Positions 10,802 through 22,203 of a stretch of 64,000 nt of DNA are shown here, piece by piece. How positions within the stretch are numbered: the stretch's first letter is position 1; every line of letters begins with the position of its first letter. The notes under the pieces are model-generated. The model worked only from the letters and a program-made list of their open reading frames with translations, was not told where the DNA came from and made no database searches. The stretch is from Chalara sp. BL73 (lineage: Eukaryota > Ascomycota > Leotiomycetes > Helotiales), in NCBI GenBank assembly GCA_918026815.1, contig CAKJVC010000191.1:186001-250000 (forward strand). The letters run 5' to 3'. The position numbers were made by a program, and so were the translations under genes.

Positions 10802-12920
10802 TTAGATGATAACGTCCGGCTCCCCAATCACGGTCTGCACCGGCCCCGTAGACCCTCTGACGAGCTCATCACCATGTTGCTCGAAGAATGAAGCCGCGCT
10901 CTTCTCATTTGCAAAAGCAAAGGTCTCTACAGCCTTGTACTGATTCCATGATCCGCCTGAAAATTGCGTGTCATGGAAGAAGTGTTCGGTATTCTTCGGT
11001 GTCACATCTCGCCACAGGATGTATGTGAGTATCCCGTCGTCGGAAGCTGAAATGTCCCTTAGGCTAGCGGCACGTTTCGTGAACCAAGCCTCGGAAAATT
11101 CGTCCAGAGTGTTGGTTCTCTTATGGAAAATGATCGATTGAACCGCCCCGACATCGCTCTTGTCTTCGGTGCGACCCTTTGAGAATTTTGCTACCTGCGC
11201 TACAAGGCAGCCCTCCTGATCTAGTCGGCAAAAGATGTGTGCACCAGCCGTCGCCCGATAGCCTGGGTTTTTAAATCCTGCATGCACAATGAACAAGCTT
11301 GGCCAAGTGAGGCAAGTCACGTAGTCCCATGGCGGCCGTTCTGCGCCTGGGATGGTCGTGGTGGAGTTTTGAAGCTGTACATAACTTCGAATGACGGGAG
11401 CATGCTCGGCAGTTTTCCGAGTCATATTCGCGTGGACTACTTTGTATTCATGCTTGAACTTTTCCTCGGTCCAGTCGGGAATCCGAGTGACTGATATGAA
11501 CCATGTCACTTCGCCCGACGTGTCAAAAATCTTGTCGGACGTACTTGTCAAGGAAAAGTCTGCCAGCCCAATGCGGGCCATGTTGATGAAGTCTTTCGGG
11601 TCGTTGAGTTGAGCGAATGCCTGTGCCCTCTCTTCAATATGAGCAGGCTCTTGCGAACATAGTCTGTAAAGGTTGGCCGTACTTGCAGGGCTTGCTCGAT
11701 CTAGGTAAATCCTTCTTCGTGTCTCGGCATATGTCGTTAGTATTGTTGGGTCAGCTCGTTGAATTAGGACCTCTCGCAAAGCTTTCGCTAAATGGGCAGC
11801 ATCTAGAAAGCCGGTGGTGAGGCCCAGGCCGCCAACAGGGTTATTTACCTGAAGAGAAAGTCAGAATTGATCCAGGGTGTGACATGAGTATTGACTTACA
11901 TGAGCGGCATCTCCGGCAAGCAATACCCTGCCCTTTCGAAAGTCAGTAGCACACCGCTGATGGACAGTGTATGGCGCCAGGGCCTCATACTCGATTTTGC
12001 TCGTGTCACCCGGTATAATTCGACTCAAGCGATCCTTCACCAACTGAATTGTGGCATCGTCTAGTGTGTTCAACTTCTCAGTATTTGGCTTTCGGACGCC
12101 CGTTGCAAATCGCCAACTTGTCCCTTGGCCGCGTTTTACAACAATGCCCCAATCAACAGGGTCAACGATGAAAGTAGCCGCCTTCCAGCCGAAGTCCCGC
12201 AGCGGATACTGGAAGTTCACAGCAACAAATTGAAGTGAGTCGAACGTGATGCCTTGAAACTCAATCCCAAGGCTACGCCGCACTGTGCTGCGTCCGCCGT
12301 CCGCACCGATGAGGTACCGACATTTACGTACCGTTTCTTGATCATTGTGTAGATTCTTTGTCCAGTATGTAACGCCTTCGCCATCCTGTTCCAAGCGTTG
12401 GAAGGTCTCGTTGAAAAGGATCTCCGCATGGCCAGTCGCCAACAAGTTCTTCAAAAGTATCTCCCCAAGTTCGGGTTGAGAAAGACAGACAGCAAAACCA
12501 GGGTCGTTTGGAGGTGGGTTGATTCCGGCCAGGAGTGTTCCTCTTGGATCTTTCCAGTCGCAACCATCCGCATTCTTCTCTCCGGCATTGATCACGTCTT
12601 GGACGATGCCTGCCTTTGCAAACTCTTCCAAAACTGGTGGGAAGTAACTGTATTCATTACTCAGGTCTGATCTCTAGGCATCTGCATTGGAATAAGAAGA
12701 TCGAACGTACGAGACTGCACGTGGCGACTGGTCAATGCCAGCGTTGGCCTCACAGACCGTGGTCTTGATTCCACTCTGCGCAAGAATTAAGGCTGTGAAA
12801 AGGCCAACAGGCCCAGCACCGATAACAGTAACCGATTCTCGATTTTCAGCCTGTACAGACTCAATGTTAGCATGTTTCCAATGCGGAAAGGGTTGGACTT
12901 GGGTAATAGCTGACTGCCAT
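10802..12920 (-). CDS. FAD-dependent aromatic monooxygenase fused to two EthD-like units
   Basis: Four exons (12920-12915, 12850-12711, 12647-11900, 11848-10802) encode 646 residues. The first coding exon is only ATG GCA, joined by a 64-bp intron with a GCTAAC branch site and CAG end. The N-terminal half is a PHBH-type FAD_binding_3 monooxygenase: VTVIGAGPVGLFTALILAQSG (GxGxxG dinucleotide motif, about residues 9-29), SPRAVSYFPPVLEEF, YLIGADGGRSTVRRSLG (DG motif) and GRVLLAGDAAHVNNPVGGLGL (GD motif). The C-terminal 280 or so residues carry an EthD-type dimeric alpha/beta unit (WFISVTRIPDWTEEKFKHEYKVVHANM) and a second, weaker one ending at the stop. Free-standing family members hydroxylate phenolic or polyketide rings; EthD-type units can act as oxygenase, cyclase or decarboxylase partners. 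Neighbours (regulator and esterase relic) suggest a small pathway locus. The substrate is unknown. Confidence 0.88.
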
Positions 12921-14384
12921 TTTTTCCGTTCGCAGCCAAGCGATTTCACCACTAAAAACCGCGATACCTCCAATAAATATCAGTAATAAATGGCCTATGT
13001 GCACCACGTTGTGATGTAAAGTTCGAAAGCCTCATGAAAGTTATTGAAAGCTCGAATATTAAGAAGTTTTTGGACGCCCAGCCAAGATTGACCCAAACCC
13101 GCTTTCCGGACGTTTGTAAACCCCCACCGGGGCTGCAAGCGTAAACTGGAGAAAGTCTCCACCTCATAACCCCACGGCATGCCGGCATCTCTAATCGGGA
13201 AGCCGGACGGTCGGGAAGCCGCTTTCTTTACAAGACACGTAGTAAAGTTTTGAGTCTCCTCCACGGCACTGGGCGATTAATTGCCTACATTCTTAGCATA
13301 GATCTGGAATCATCGATTTTAGTCGTGAGACCAATAACAGGTACTTGAGGTTGAGTGTCTTTTCCCGAAGCTAAAGTTTTGCTCGGAACTTTTGGCGTGT
13401 TTTGCTTTTGATGCTGTCTCGGCATAGTTGAATGGAGTAGCCCTGGGGATGACGAAAATGACCTATGCCGTTATTCTCGGGGCATCCAAGTACGTATCAC
13501 AATGTCAAAATTGCATACGAATATAGCTCTATCTTGTGCTTGCTTTGGCCACATAGACTCTACCATGATAGGATCCACGGCATCGCTGGCAAACGTGATA
13601 CATGTCTACCCAAAGATAGCAAATCTAAATATGAGCCGAGTTTGGCGACCACAATGTTGCGAGTACTCTTTCATAGTTTACGGAAGAAGGTGCATTGCTG
13701 TTCTTCTGACAATAACCATTACACAGTTGAGTACTGAAAAGTGATGTCGTTATCTCGCTCTTACAAGGATTTGGCCACTGGAACGGTTCCGAAGAAACCG
13801 AAATCCCACAAAGATGTTGGCGTAGTCCTTCGAATAACAAATTCAACATCTACTAATTAAGTAAAGGGAATTTCCCCGGTGTGCTGCTCAACTTTGGCAA
13901 GACCAATGGCCTTGGCGCGAAGTATCTTGGAGTAAATCCTGCCAGTCGGCTTCCCATGAATTGGACCACAGGCCGAACAACGACAGATGGTATGCCGAGC
14001 ATGAGAAATCGAAGTCACGGGTGCCTACGGTTCTAAATTAAAAATCGACATGATGCCACTATCAGGTCCTTGTACGTAGCTGAGATACTCCCCAGCCAAA
14101 GCTACAAATTTCCCAGGTGACTTGTATCATAATTCTCCACACTAAAATAACTCTACGCTCTTGCGCGAATTCGTGGCATCTCTCGGCTCGAGTGAATACC
14201 AGCATTGGCGTGTTGACTGTCGTGGAGATAAGCAATGAATATCTCGGTGGAGGAGCTCAGCCTCATCCTGACTCTGAAAAGGTTTTTAATCTAACTCCTA
14301 TATTCTATGTCTAGACTATCACGCCCTCTTCTTCAAGCAAAAGTGGCTGAGTTACGGCTTGATTGAGTTGAATAGATTGCGGTT
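12921..14384. other. Intergenic, possibly decayed sequence
   Basis: Between the monooxygenase start and the hydrolase relic I find no intact gene. Short coding-looking fragments occur on both strands (for example a minus-strand ATG frame at about 13425 reading MPRQHQKQN, and a plus-strand fragment near 13860-14030) but none can be assigned to a family. Decayed genes are likely here. Confidence 0.4.
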
Positions 14385-15200
14385 TAAAAAATTCCGTCAC
14401 CTCTCCCATCCGATATTGGTGTTGTTACACCTCGAACCATTATAAATGTAGCCAAAGTAAAAGCCCAAGAAGATTGGGCTGGGCCTTTTGCTAGAACAGA
14501 ACAGCGAGATATTGAGATTTCCTTACGGGACAGCCGCACTACAACTGCCCATACAAATGCTCTCCCGGGAGAAGACGGTTCCAGCAATGGAACCCTGCCA
14601 TTGTTTCTCCTCTTACATGGCGGAGGATTTTGTATCGGAAATTACCACGACGATTTGGAGTCTAACCGAGCTGTTGCGCTTAAGAACAAGCCGTTGTGAG
14701 TCCTGACTATCATCTGGCCCTAGAGCATGCCGTCCCTACCACCGTTATGACGGATTTGACGCATTGCAATGGGTAAGTACCTTCATCCATCATACGATTA
14801 TACCTCGAACGCCAGACTTTCCCGCTCTCCCTCGAGTACTGGTTAGGGACTCTGATTATAGGATCGTTTTGCTAACCTTCTTTTGTTCATAAATAGATTG
14901 CAAGCAATGCCTCAGAAGTCCACCAGTCCACATCCTCGTTTGCGGGTTGATTTTTGGTGGTACATCCCCTTGGGGGAGAGAGTAATATGGCTAATGCAAT
15001 TCTCTATCTTAGTCGTTATGAAGGACACCTTGTCAGGGTCATGGCCAATTCCTCAGCATATCACCTTTGCTTCCACATTCTGGTTGTCCCCAACAAGCAT
15101 CGGCATGATGATCTCGGCTTCGAGCAGTACAGGGCTGTGTTAGTCCTATGGCCAGAACTAGTGATATTGTTCATAAGTGAGAAATACTGCGCTACCATGA
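14385..15200 (+). pseudogene. Decayed alpha/beta-hydrolase (esterase/lipase, hydrolase-3 type)
   Basis: An open stretch from about 14385 reads WAGPFARTEQRDIEISLRD and then PLFLLLHGGGFCIGNYHDD, the HGGGF oxyanion-hole motif of hormone-sensitive-lipase-type enzymes, before a TGA. The match resumes in another frame near 14697 (VVSPDYHLALEHAVPTTV, family form DYRLAPEHxFP). It shifts again near 14741 (YDGFDALQW) up to a normal GTAAGT donor at about 14771. After an intron ending AATAG near 14897 it continues as IASNASEVHQ, then the nucleophile region (GGTS) with a further stop and shift, SNMANAILYLSRYEGH, and a tail near 15065-15180 (HILVVPNKHRHDDLGFEQYR). At least three frame breaks and several lost family residues make it non-functional as read. 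It is probably a former partner of the neighbouring monooxygenase. Confidence 0.82.
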
Positions 15201-15726
15201 GGATGCTCTATCACATGAGGACCCATCGCGTGGCGTTTCAGAATGATGGTAGAGACTTAACCTTTTTTCCTACACACAGCTTACTAATCCATAGTTTTTG
15301 GCCTTTCCAGCAGCTTGCCAGCCCAATATAACCTCCCTGCTCATGGTGCCTTTTAACCATCCTGCAGAGCATAGCAACATTCCACCCCAGTATTCGCAAG
15401 TTTGCGGCATTAATAGCCCCCACGACAAGAATCCAATTTATTAACGAGTTCTGTGTAGAGAGAACTCTCACCCCATCCGCATCGACTTTTACCCTCAACT
15501 GTTACAAAATGTGGGAAGGAGAACGCGGGGTGCCGTTAAAAGGCTTTAATCATTTCTGAAGACCGGCCAAGATTTAGAGGAAGGGCGAACCGCGTTCTTC
15601 TTAACACTCTAGAGGATTTCCATCTCTGCAGCTGAACAAGAATCGAAGTCACTTTGGCTTTCCACATCGGAGATAGCATTGTCCGCTCCTTGAGATGCTC
15701 CGCAATAGCCTTGTTGCCTTTAGAAT
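15201..15726. other. Intergenic, end of relic to regulator stop
   Basis: About 500 bp holding the 3' side of the hydrolase relic and of the regulator gene. No intact coding sequence is seen. Short minus-strand frames at 15238-15498 and 15536-15793 have no recognisable similarity. Confidence 0.4.
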
Positions 15727-18551
15727 CTATGTGACGGCCGGGTAATACTTCACAGGTTGCTCTATCCTTCCAATCGTGTGCATGAGGTGGCAAATATTTT
15801 CAACAAGGAAGGGAAAAACGCTTAAGGGTGACTGGAATTTTTTTCGAACGAGCTCCACCACAACATCCATTACTTCCTGTGTCGAATTCAGTGATACCTG
15901 CGAATCGATCCGTGGCGTTTCTGAAATCAATATCTTGCCTGAAATCGTGGGGCTTCCAGTATTCAATGAAATCCAGCGTTGCGCCGCAAGTGTTTCCTCG
16001 CCATCAAGTTGAATCGGACATACTGCAACAGAAGCAATATCTACGATTGTGGAACTGCTGGCATCTGAGTTTAAAAAATTTCCATAGACCCACAAACACA
16101 GACTCGCGTGGTAACATGCGATGGCGTGAAAATCATGAATGCTCGATGTAGGTATGAGCTTCATGTAACGTAAGACTTGGCCGGCATGCCAGGCAGCCTG
16201 ACGTGATGAATGGCTTTTGATCCATGCATCCAGAATTGGGCATGCTGTTTGTGCTTCCTCGGTGCCTTCTCGACCAGCAAAAAGTTCGACCTGGTCAAAG
16301 AATGTATGCAAGTGCATAGATGCTAGTTCACGCACCATACTCAGGTTGATTGATTGGCCGGAATTGGAGCTCTCATGATCGGCGCGGATAGTGTAGAGAA
16401 TTTGCGCCAACCTCTTTTCTTGGCCTTCGTCCGCCATGATCGATTCCCTACTTAAGCTAGACTCTTTCATTGAGAAAACAGATTGAAGTTGCTTAAATTC
16501 GCGTACCAAAGACGATATACTATAGACCTGGGCAAGCTGTGCAAATCCGCAGTCGTACAGTTCTGGCAGAAGGCGAGTCTTGGTAGGGTCCGCCACACAA
16601 TCAATCACGGAAAGGGTTCGATGCACACAGTTCGACTGTAGCCGATGGTAGGTCTCTTTCCACTGAATTGCAGATTGCGCGAGCCACAACTCTCTCGATT
16701 CAGGGAGCGGCAGAGATAGCTCGGAGGAAGAAAGTCGCAATCCTGTCGCAGATGTCATGAATGCCTCCTGAACACAATGAATGTGATTGTGATAGACCAT
16801 CCTAACGACAATCATTAGAAAGGACTGGATATGGCGAGATACAAATGCAATCAAAAAACACTCTCCACAAGGATAAGCAGGGAGGACAGCTCGTTTCGAC
16901 TTACCGCTTGAAAGACTCTTGCTCTACCCAGGAGCGCCATCTCTTATTCAGCACCTCACCCGTATCATTGAGAGATGGGGCGATGGGATGATATGATGAC
17001 CGGCGATAGCGACCGCCAGCTCTAATCATCTACCTAGATCAGCAGGTGCAATCATGGCAGGTCTAGCTGGCAACACTTTTACTCACATTGAGCAAAACTC
17101 CTACTACACTTCCAGCCAATTCCATTTTATTTTTGATGCCGCTCCACAGTCCAACATGGAGACTTATGGAGAACGCCTGCAGATATCCCAGATCTCGTGT
17201 CAATGTATGGTCTCGCTCAGCCTGAATAAAGGTGTGTTAGTTGTAGCTGAAGAACTTGGGTTCTCGACAGCTATATTTACCGCTTTGTGCAAGTAATAAC
17301 TGAGAATTTCTCCTAGCCCAAGGCCGAATTTCTGAACCGCTCTGCTTGGTGACCTCCCGGCGCCATCTATCACGAGCGCGGCCAGGGTTTCAGCTCTGCA
17401 ATCAGCTTTGGAGAAAGTGGGTACATGAATGTACCCGTCGATCTGCTCCTTCTGAGCCGTCAAAGACATATTCACCAGTCTCTCTAACACTTCGACCGTT
17501 GGAAAGGCCGACAATACAGTTAAAGCATTACCGGGCTCACAGGATGTTAGTGCCACAGCGAGCAACTTGTCACGAGCGCGAGCGGGTAATGATTCGTTCG
17601 AAACGGAAGGATCCCACTGACCCAGCGAATCCACTTTGAGGTTGATTGTGTCTTCGGACGACATAGCTTGTTCTTTCTCGCCTCGGTAATGGCGAGAGTC
17701 TGGAGTCCATCGGCCAATAGACTGCTTAAAGGCTTCTTGCATAGCATTTGAACATTCGACACTGACTATTGGTGTTTGGTATGAATGTGGAGGCGTCAGA
17801 TTACCTTGATCCGCTCGCAATATCTGTTCTAATGGCGGAACTTGGAAGGTAGATAGAAAATCAACATCCGGACCATTCAGGGTCCAATCGACATCGCTAC
17901 CAAAGCCGAATAGATCGAAAGTCACGCCGGAATCCCACACTGAAGGCATACTTCCAGGATCTTCGAACATGTGCCTCATGTCATGGGACTGAGAGCTGAT
18001 GACAGGTGGTGGAAGCAAGTGCTCCAATGCAACTAGATCACAAATAGCCGTTAGTGATACAGTACTTTCATTATTTTTTCTGATGCTCTACCTGGGCTGT
18101 AAGATTTTGGTAAGTCCATGTCCGGATTGTTTTGTGAAGACATCAGTGGAGATATGGTTTTGGGATTACCAGCATCTGTCCTTGGAACTGCCTCCACAGC
18201 GGTAGACGATGCTTCCAGCCCACCAGATGAGTCGTCGAACTCGAATTCATTAGGAGAGTTACTCTCATCGTTGGGCACTTGGAAACTTCGGATGCAATTG
18301 ATTTTTTTCTTTGCACAACGCTGGCATGTAAGCTTGTTGTCGCACCTCGTCTTTGAAGTAGCGCATGCATGGCAAGCTTGCGATGCTCGTGGAGCTGAAC
18401 GTGGACGAATAATATGTTGCCGTTTTGAGTTTGAGGAGTCTCCTGTTGAGTGAGGTACACGCCGTTTGAGGACCTCGCTGCCAGTGCATTCATGTTAGCG
18501 AATGCCGGGAACCATTCAGGTTCAAAGAACTGCATACGTCAATACGGTCAT
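15727..18551 (-). CDS. Zn2Cys6 transcription factor with fungal-specific (MHR) domain
   Basis: Six exons (18551-18538, 18477-18092, 18032-17281, 17221-17087, 17029-16905, 16801-15727) give a continuous 828-residue protein. The first coding exon is 14 nt (MTVLT). Introns are 60, 59, 59, 57 and 103 bp, with GCTAAC-type branch sites in the first and third. The DNA-binding cluster ACHACATSKTRCDNKLTCQRCAKKKINC (about residues 45-75; Cys spacing 2-6-5-2-6) is complete. An acidic Ser/Asn/Asp-rich linker follows. The middle-homology region then reads LGYLQAFSISLHVGLWSGIK, RRSSYHPIAPSLN, WVEQESFKRMVYHNHIHCVQ and LPLPESRELWLAQSAIQWKETY, as in Fungal_trans proteins. It lies beside the monooxygenase and hydrolase relic and could be their pathway regulator; target genes are inferred only from position. 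Confidence 0.9.
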
Positions 18552-19440
18552 GTTTAGAAATATCCTGCTAGTTCTAAACGTTTACAGGCGTAATCCGCAC
18601 ACTTCATCCGCTGGTCGCAAGTGCGTGTTATTTAAAGTTCAGGTGTTTGAAATATATGAGGAAAGTCCAACATGGGGGTGCCGGCGGGGTGCACACTCCG
18701 CACCCCGCCATCGCCGTCCATAAATTCCTGGATAGGCCAGAAATGTTTGGAAGCTATCTGCACTACGTAAGCAAGAATGCGTCAAATATAGTATTAAATT
18801 AAATGATAAACTCAGCTTAAATATTTTGAAACCGTTTATTTGAACTCTATAAAGCATTATAAGGATATGTACAGTAGTTAAATCGAACGTTAAAACTATA
18901 TTAAAAAGAACATATTACAAAGGGTTTGTTCGTACACTTGGATGCTGGCCGTAGGAACTTGTCATTCATTGGAAATACAAAGATTCTGACTATACAGCCC
19001 TAACGGTATGGAGCATGCGCACTTGAAGGTGTCCTCTTACGCGTTTAAGGAGCAATTATTCAGGTTAAAAGCTTGGAAGGCAATAGTGAAATGTTTTGAT
19101 AAGCTTACCAGAATTATGATAAGCGCTTTATACTACATAACCAATATATTGAGGGGAAAAAATATGTTCTATATATTGATTGCGGTCACGTAACATATAC
19201 CTTTCAAGGGCTAGCGGTTTGGCACGGTTAGAATGAACCGCAACATAAAATATATAATATCTATAATATATAAAAAGCATATAGCGTTCTTTAATTTCTT
19301 CCTTAGCTTCAAACTCTTTATTATAACTAGATAGTTAACCATATACTTATTGATTTGGCATTAAATCACCTCAGTCAATCTTGTAGCAATTCATAATTTA
19401 ATTTAATCTTTTACTTAAGGTATTATAGTCATCCCAACTA
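18552..19440. other. AT-rich intergenic stretch
   Basis: No gene is visible. Most of it is very AT-rich (ataaaatatataatatctataatatataaaa near 19245-19275), which suggests a decayed repeat. A GC-rich hairpin at 18683-18709 stands out and is listed separately. Confidence 0.5.
18683..18709. repeat. Perfect GC-rich inverted repeat (10-bp stem, 7-nt loop)
   Basis: GGCGGGGTGC, then the 7-base loop ACACTCC, then GCACCCCGCC forms a perfect hairpin in otherwise AT-rich DNA, about 140 bp upstream of the regulator's start codon. It could be a repressor or regulator site, or a terminus of a small element. The function is unknown. Confidence 0.7.
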
Positions 19441-22203
19441 TTAGTTAACGAAAAACCCGTCCCCCTTACTCGCTCCTTCCCCAGCCTTTGCACTCCCCCT
19501 TTTAAACACCGTTCCCTCAAACTTCGGTACCTCAAACGTTCCCTCAGGATCCTTTCCAGTAGCCATAATGTATGCTCGCACCTTGGTGGCTTGGTGCCTG
19601 ACCTCCCCAAGCACAGTCGTCATATCGAGCTCGACTTTCTTGTTAAACTTCGCTCCACCATTGATAGCGGCTTTTATAACATCATATCTGCTGACGTTGT
19701 TGCGCAGCATCATGTCGAACGGCGTTGTGGTACTGCCTTCTTCTTTGTATGATGCGATAGTGACGCGATCTAGTCCGTAGCGGCCGAAAAGAAGACCCCG
19801 GATCTCGTTGCTATAGCCGTGGTAATTGAAGTGAATTGGCCGGTCAGCCGTAAACAACGAGGAGAACTCATCATCGGTTAACGAATGAGGATGTAGCGTA
19901 GCAGCCTCCAATATCATAAGGTCAGTAACATTGACGACTCGAACGCGGAGTGCAGGGCAGATACGACGTAGAATAGCAGCAGCTACAACGACTTCAAATG
20001 TGAGTTCAGAGCCGATGCCTACAAGAACAACGTCAGGATCGAGTCCATCGTCCGTGGAGCAGAACTTCCAGACCGAAGCTCCGGCTTGACAGTGCTTTTC
20101 TGCTTCTTCAACGGAGAGGAAAACAGGTTGTGGTTGTTTGGAGCCGACCATTAAATTTACGTAGTTAACCGAGCGGAGACAGTGCGCTGTGGTGGAGAGG
20201 AACGTGTTCTAGTCATATTAGAAGTATATAATGGGCAAGAACAGGATTGCTTACCGCATCGGGAGGGAGATAGACTCTGGCTGCTGTAGGCTTCAGGTTT
20301 AATACTGCACCAATAAAGGATGGATTTTGGTGAGAGAAACCGTTATGCTCTTGCCTTGTCCAGGTACTTGTCTCAATATAGTTAATGGAGGAAATATCTG
20401 ATCTCCAATCTGTCTCTCTTGCCATCTTGTTGAATTTGCTGTATTGCACCATCATGGTGTGAATTATGCCCAAAAAACTCTCATAGCTTGGGAAGATGCC
20501 AGTTCGGCCCGTCAAAGTGTAACCTTGAAGAAAACCTTGACATGTATGCTCGCTAAGAATTTCAATAACCCTTCCTCCTTTGGCATGAGAAAACTCGTCC
20601 CATTGAAAGTCACGACCGGTGTGGTCGAAGACAGTGTCAAGCTTATTACTAACCAGTTCATCAGGCGAGAATATGCGAAGAGACTTTGGGTTATCAACCA
20701 AAGATTTATCAATCAGTTTTCCGATTGCCTTCATGCAGGACTCCTCGGTACCTTTCTCCACCCCAAATTTCTTCCAGTCTGGAACGTTTAAAACCTCATG
20801 AACTTTATATGTCTCGGCTCGCTGACCTAGTTTGTTATGCTCCTCGAAGGGAATGATACTTTTGATAGACTCAATCACATCTCCTTTCTCTGTGAAGAGT
20901 TCAGATGCTTTGTATGAGAGCAGCCATTTCTGGAGGTCAGCTAAGTGATCTTTGTTTGTCTTAGCGGCCATCAATGGCACTTGGTGAGCATGAAAGGATC
21001 CTTCGACGAATTCTCCATCAACTTTCTTTGGCCCGCTCCACCCTTTAGGTGTTCGCAAAATCAAGACTGGCCACTGCCTCATAAGTCAATATATGTACAT
21101 CGCAGAGCCGAGGACTATGTACCCTTGGTTTCATTATTGGTTTGCCTGACCTGGCGGCCTTTTGTATTTTTTGAATTTCATCGAGAGCCCATTGCATACT
21201 GGTTGCAAGATCACGGTCCTGCAAGAGTTAGCCTAAAGAAAAGCTGAGATACTTCAAATACGCTTACGATATCCTCAAGATCCTCAACAAATCGACATTG
21301 GTAGCCATATCCTGTGAAGAGAGCAACCATTTCCTTGTTATCCATGCATCCATAAATAGTCCGCTCTGAGATTTTGAATCCATTAACGTGCAAAATTGGG
21401 ATTACTGCTCCAGACTCAGCTGGATCGATATACTTGGCCGCATGCCATGCAGCAGCTGTTGGTCCAGATTCGGCTTCTCCATCACCAACAATACAAGCAA
21501 CCACTAGATCTGGCTTATCCATGACAGCCCCAAATGCAACTGAAAGCGCATATCCTAGCTCACCACCTTCATGGATAGCACCAGGAGTTTCGGCGTTGAT
21601 ATGACTGGGAAACCCTCTTGGCGTGCTGAAGCCTGTGATAAGATTGGACAGACCTTGCTTGTCCATGGAGTATTGCGGATAGAATCTAGCTAAACTGCCT
21701 TCAAGCCACAGAGATGCTAGAATTGCCGGCGCCCCATGTCCAGGCCCGACAACATAGATCAGGTCAAGGTCATTCTTGCGGGTGAGATAATTAAGATGAG
21801 CGTAAACAAGAGTCAAACCTGGACATGTTCCCCAATGCCCTAGTAATCTACAATACTTTTAGCTTGAGTTTAAATCGTTGAGCATTTCAAATTCAGGTAT
21901 ATATCATGTGACGTAATTACTGACCTTGGTTTAATATCATCAAATGTGAGATCTCGGTCCAGGTCAGCATTATCAGCTAAAAAGATCATTGCTTTTTAAT
22001 TTAGCATCACAATTAATCTCAGCTTTAAGTTCCAACTCACCAGCAGCGATGTAATTGCTTGCTTTCCGAAACTCTTCCAAGCTCTTGAGATCTTTCTCAG
22101 GGACATCGAGCTTGTCCAGCTTGACAGCCAGTTCCATGACATTATCAGGAATGAGTGAAGGCAGCGCCTTTGGATTCGGTCTGTCTATTACTTCTCCGGG
22201 CAT
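19441..22203 (-). CDS. Xylulose-5-phosphate/fructose-6-phosphate phosphoketolase
   Basis: Six exons (22203-22041, 21976-21925, 21847-21268, 21218-21123, 21073-20255, 20208-19441) encode 825 residues, the usual phosphoketolase length. The enzyme cleaves xylulose-5-P (or fructose-6-P) with phosphate to acetyl-P plus glyceraldehyde-3-P (or erythrose-4-P), using thiamine diphosphate and Mg. Visible signatures are LGHWGTCPGLTLVYAH near residue 75, VGPGHGAPA near 105 and the ThDP motif GDGEAESGP near 193 with its distal VNGFKI. Further on are WSGPKKVDG, HQVPL, TRQEHNGFSHQNPS and the C-terminal NYHGYSNEIRGLLFGR. It has no targeting peptide, so a cytosolic location is likely. It is divergent from acetate kinase, which uses its product acetyl-P, an arrangement known in other fungi. 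All junctions restore conserved residues. Confidence 0.96.

Noticed and set aside
10495..10827. 110-residue minus-strand frame
   Set aside because: Overlaps the monooxygenase 3' end, has no motif and no start context.
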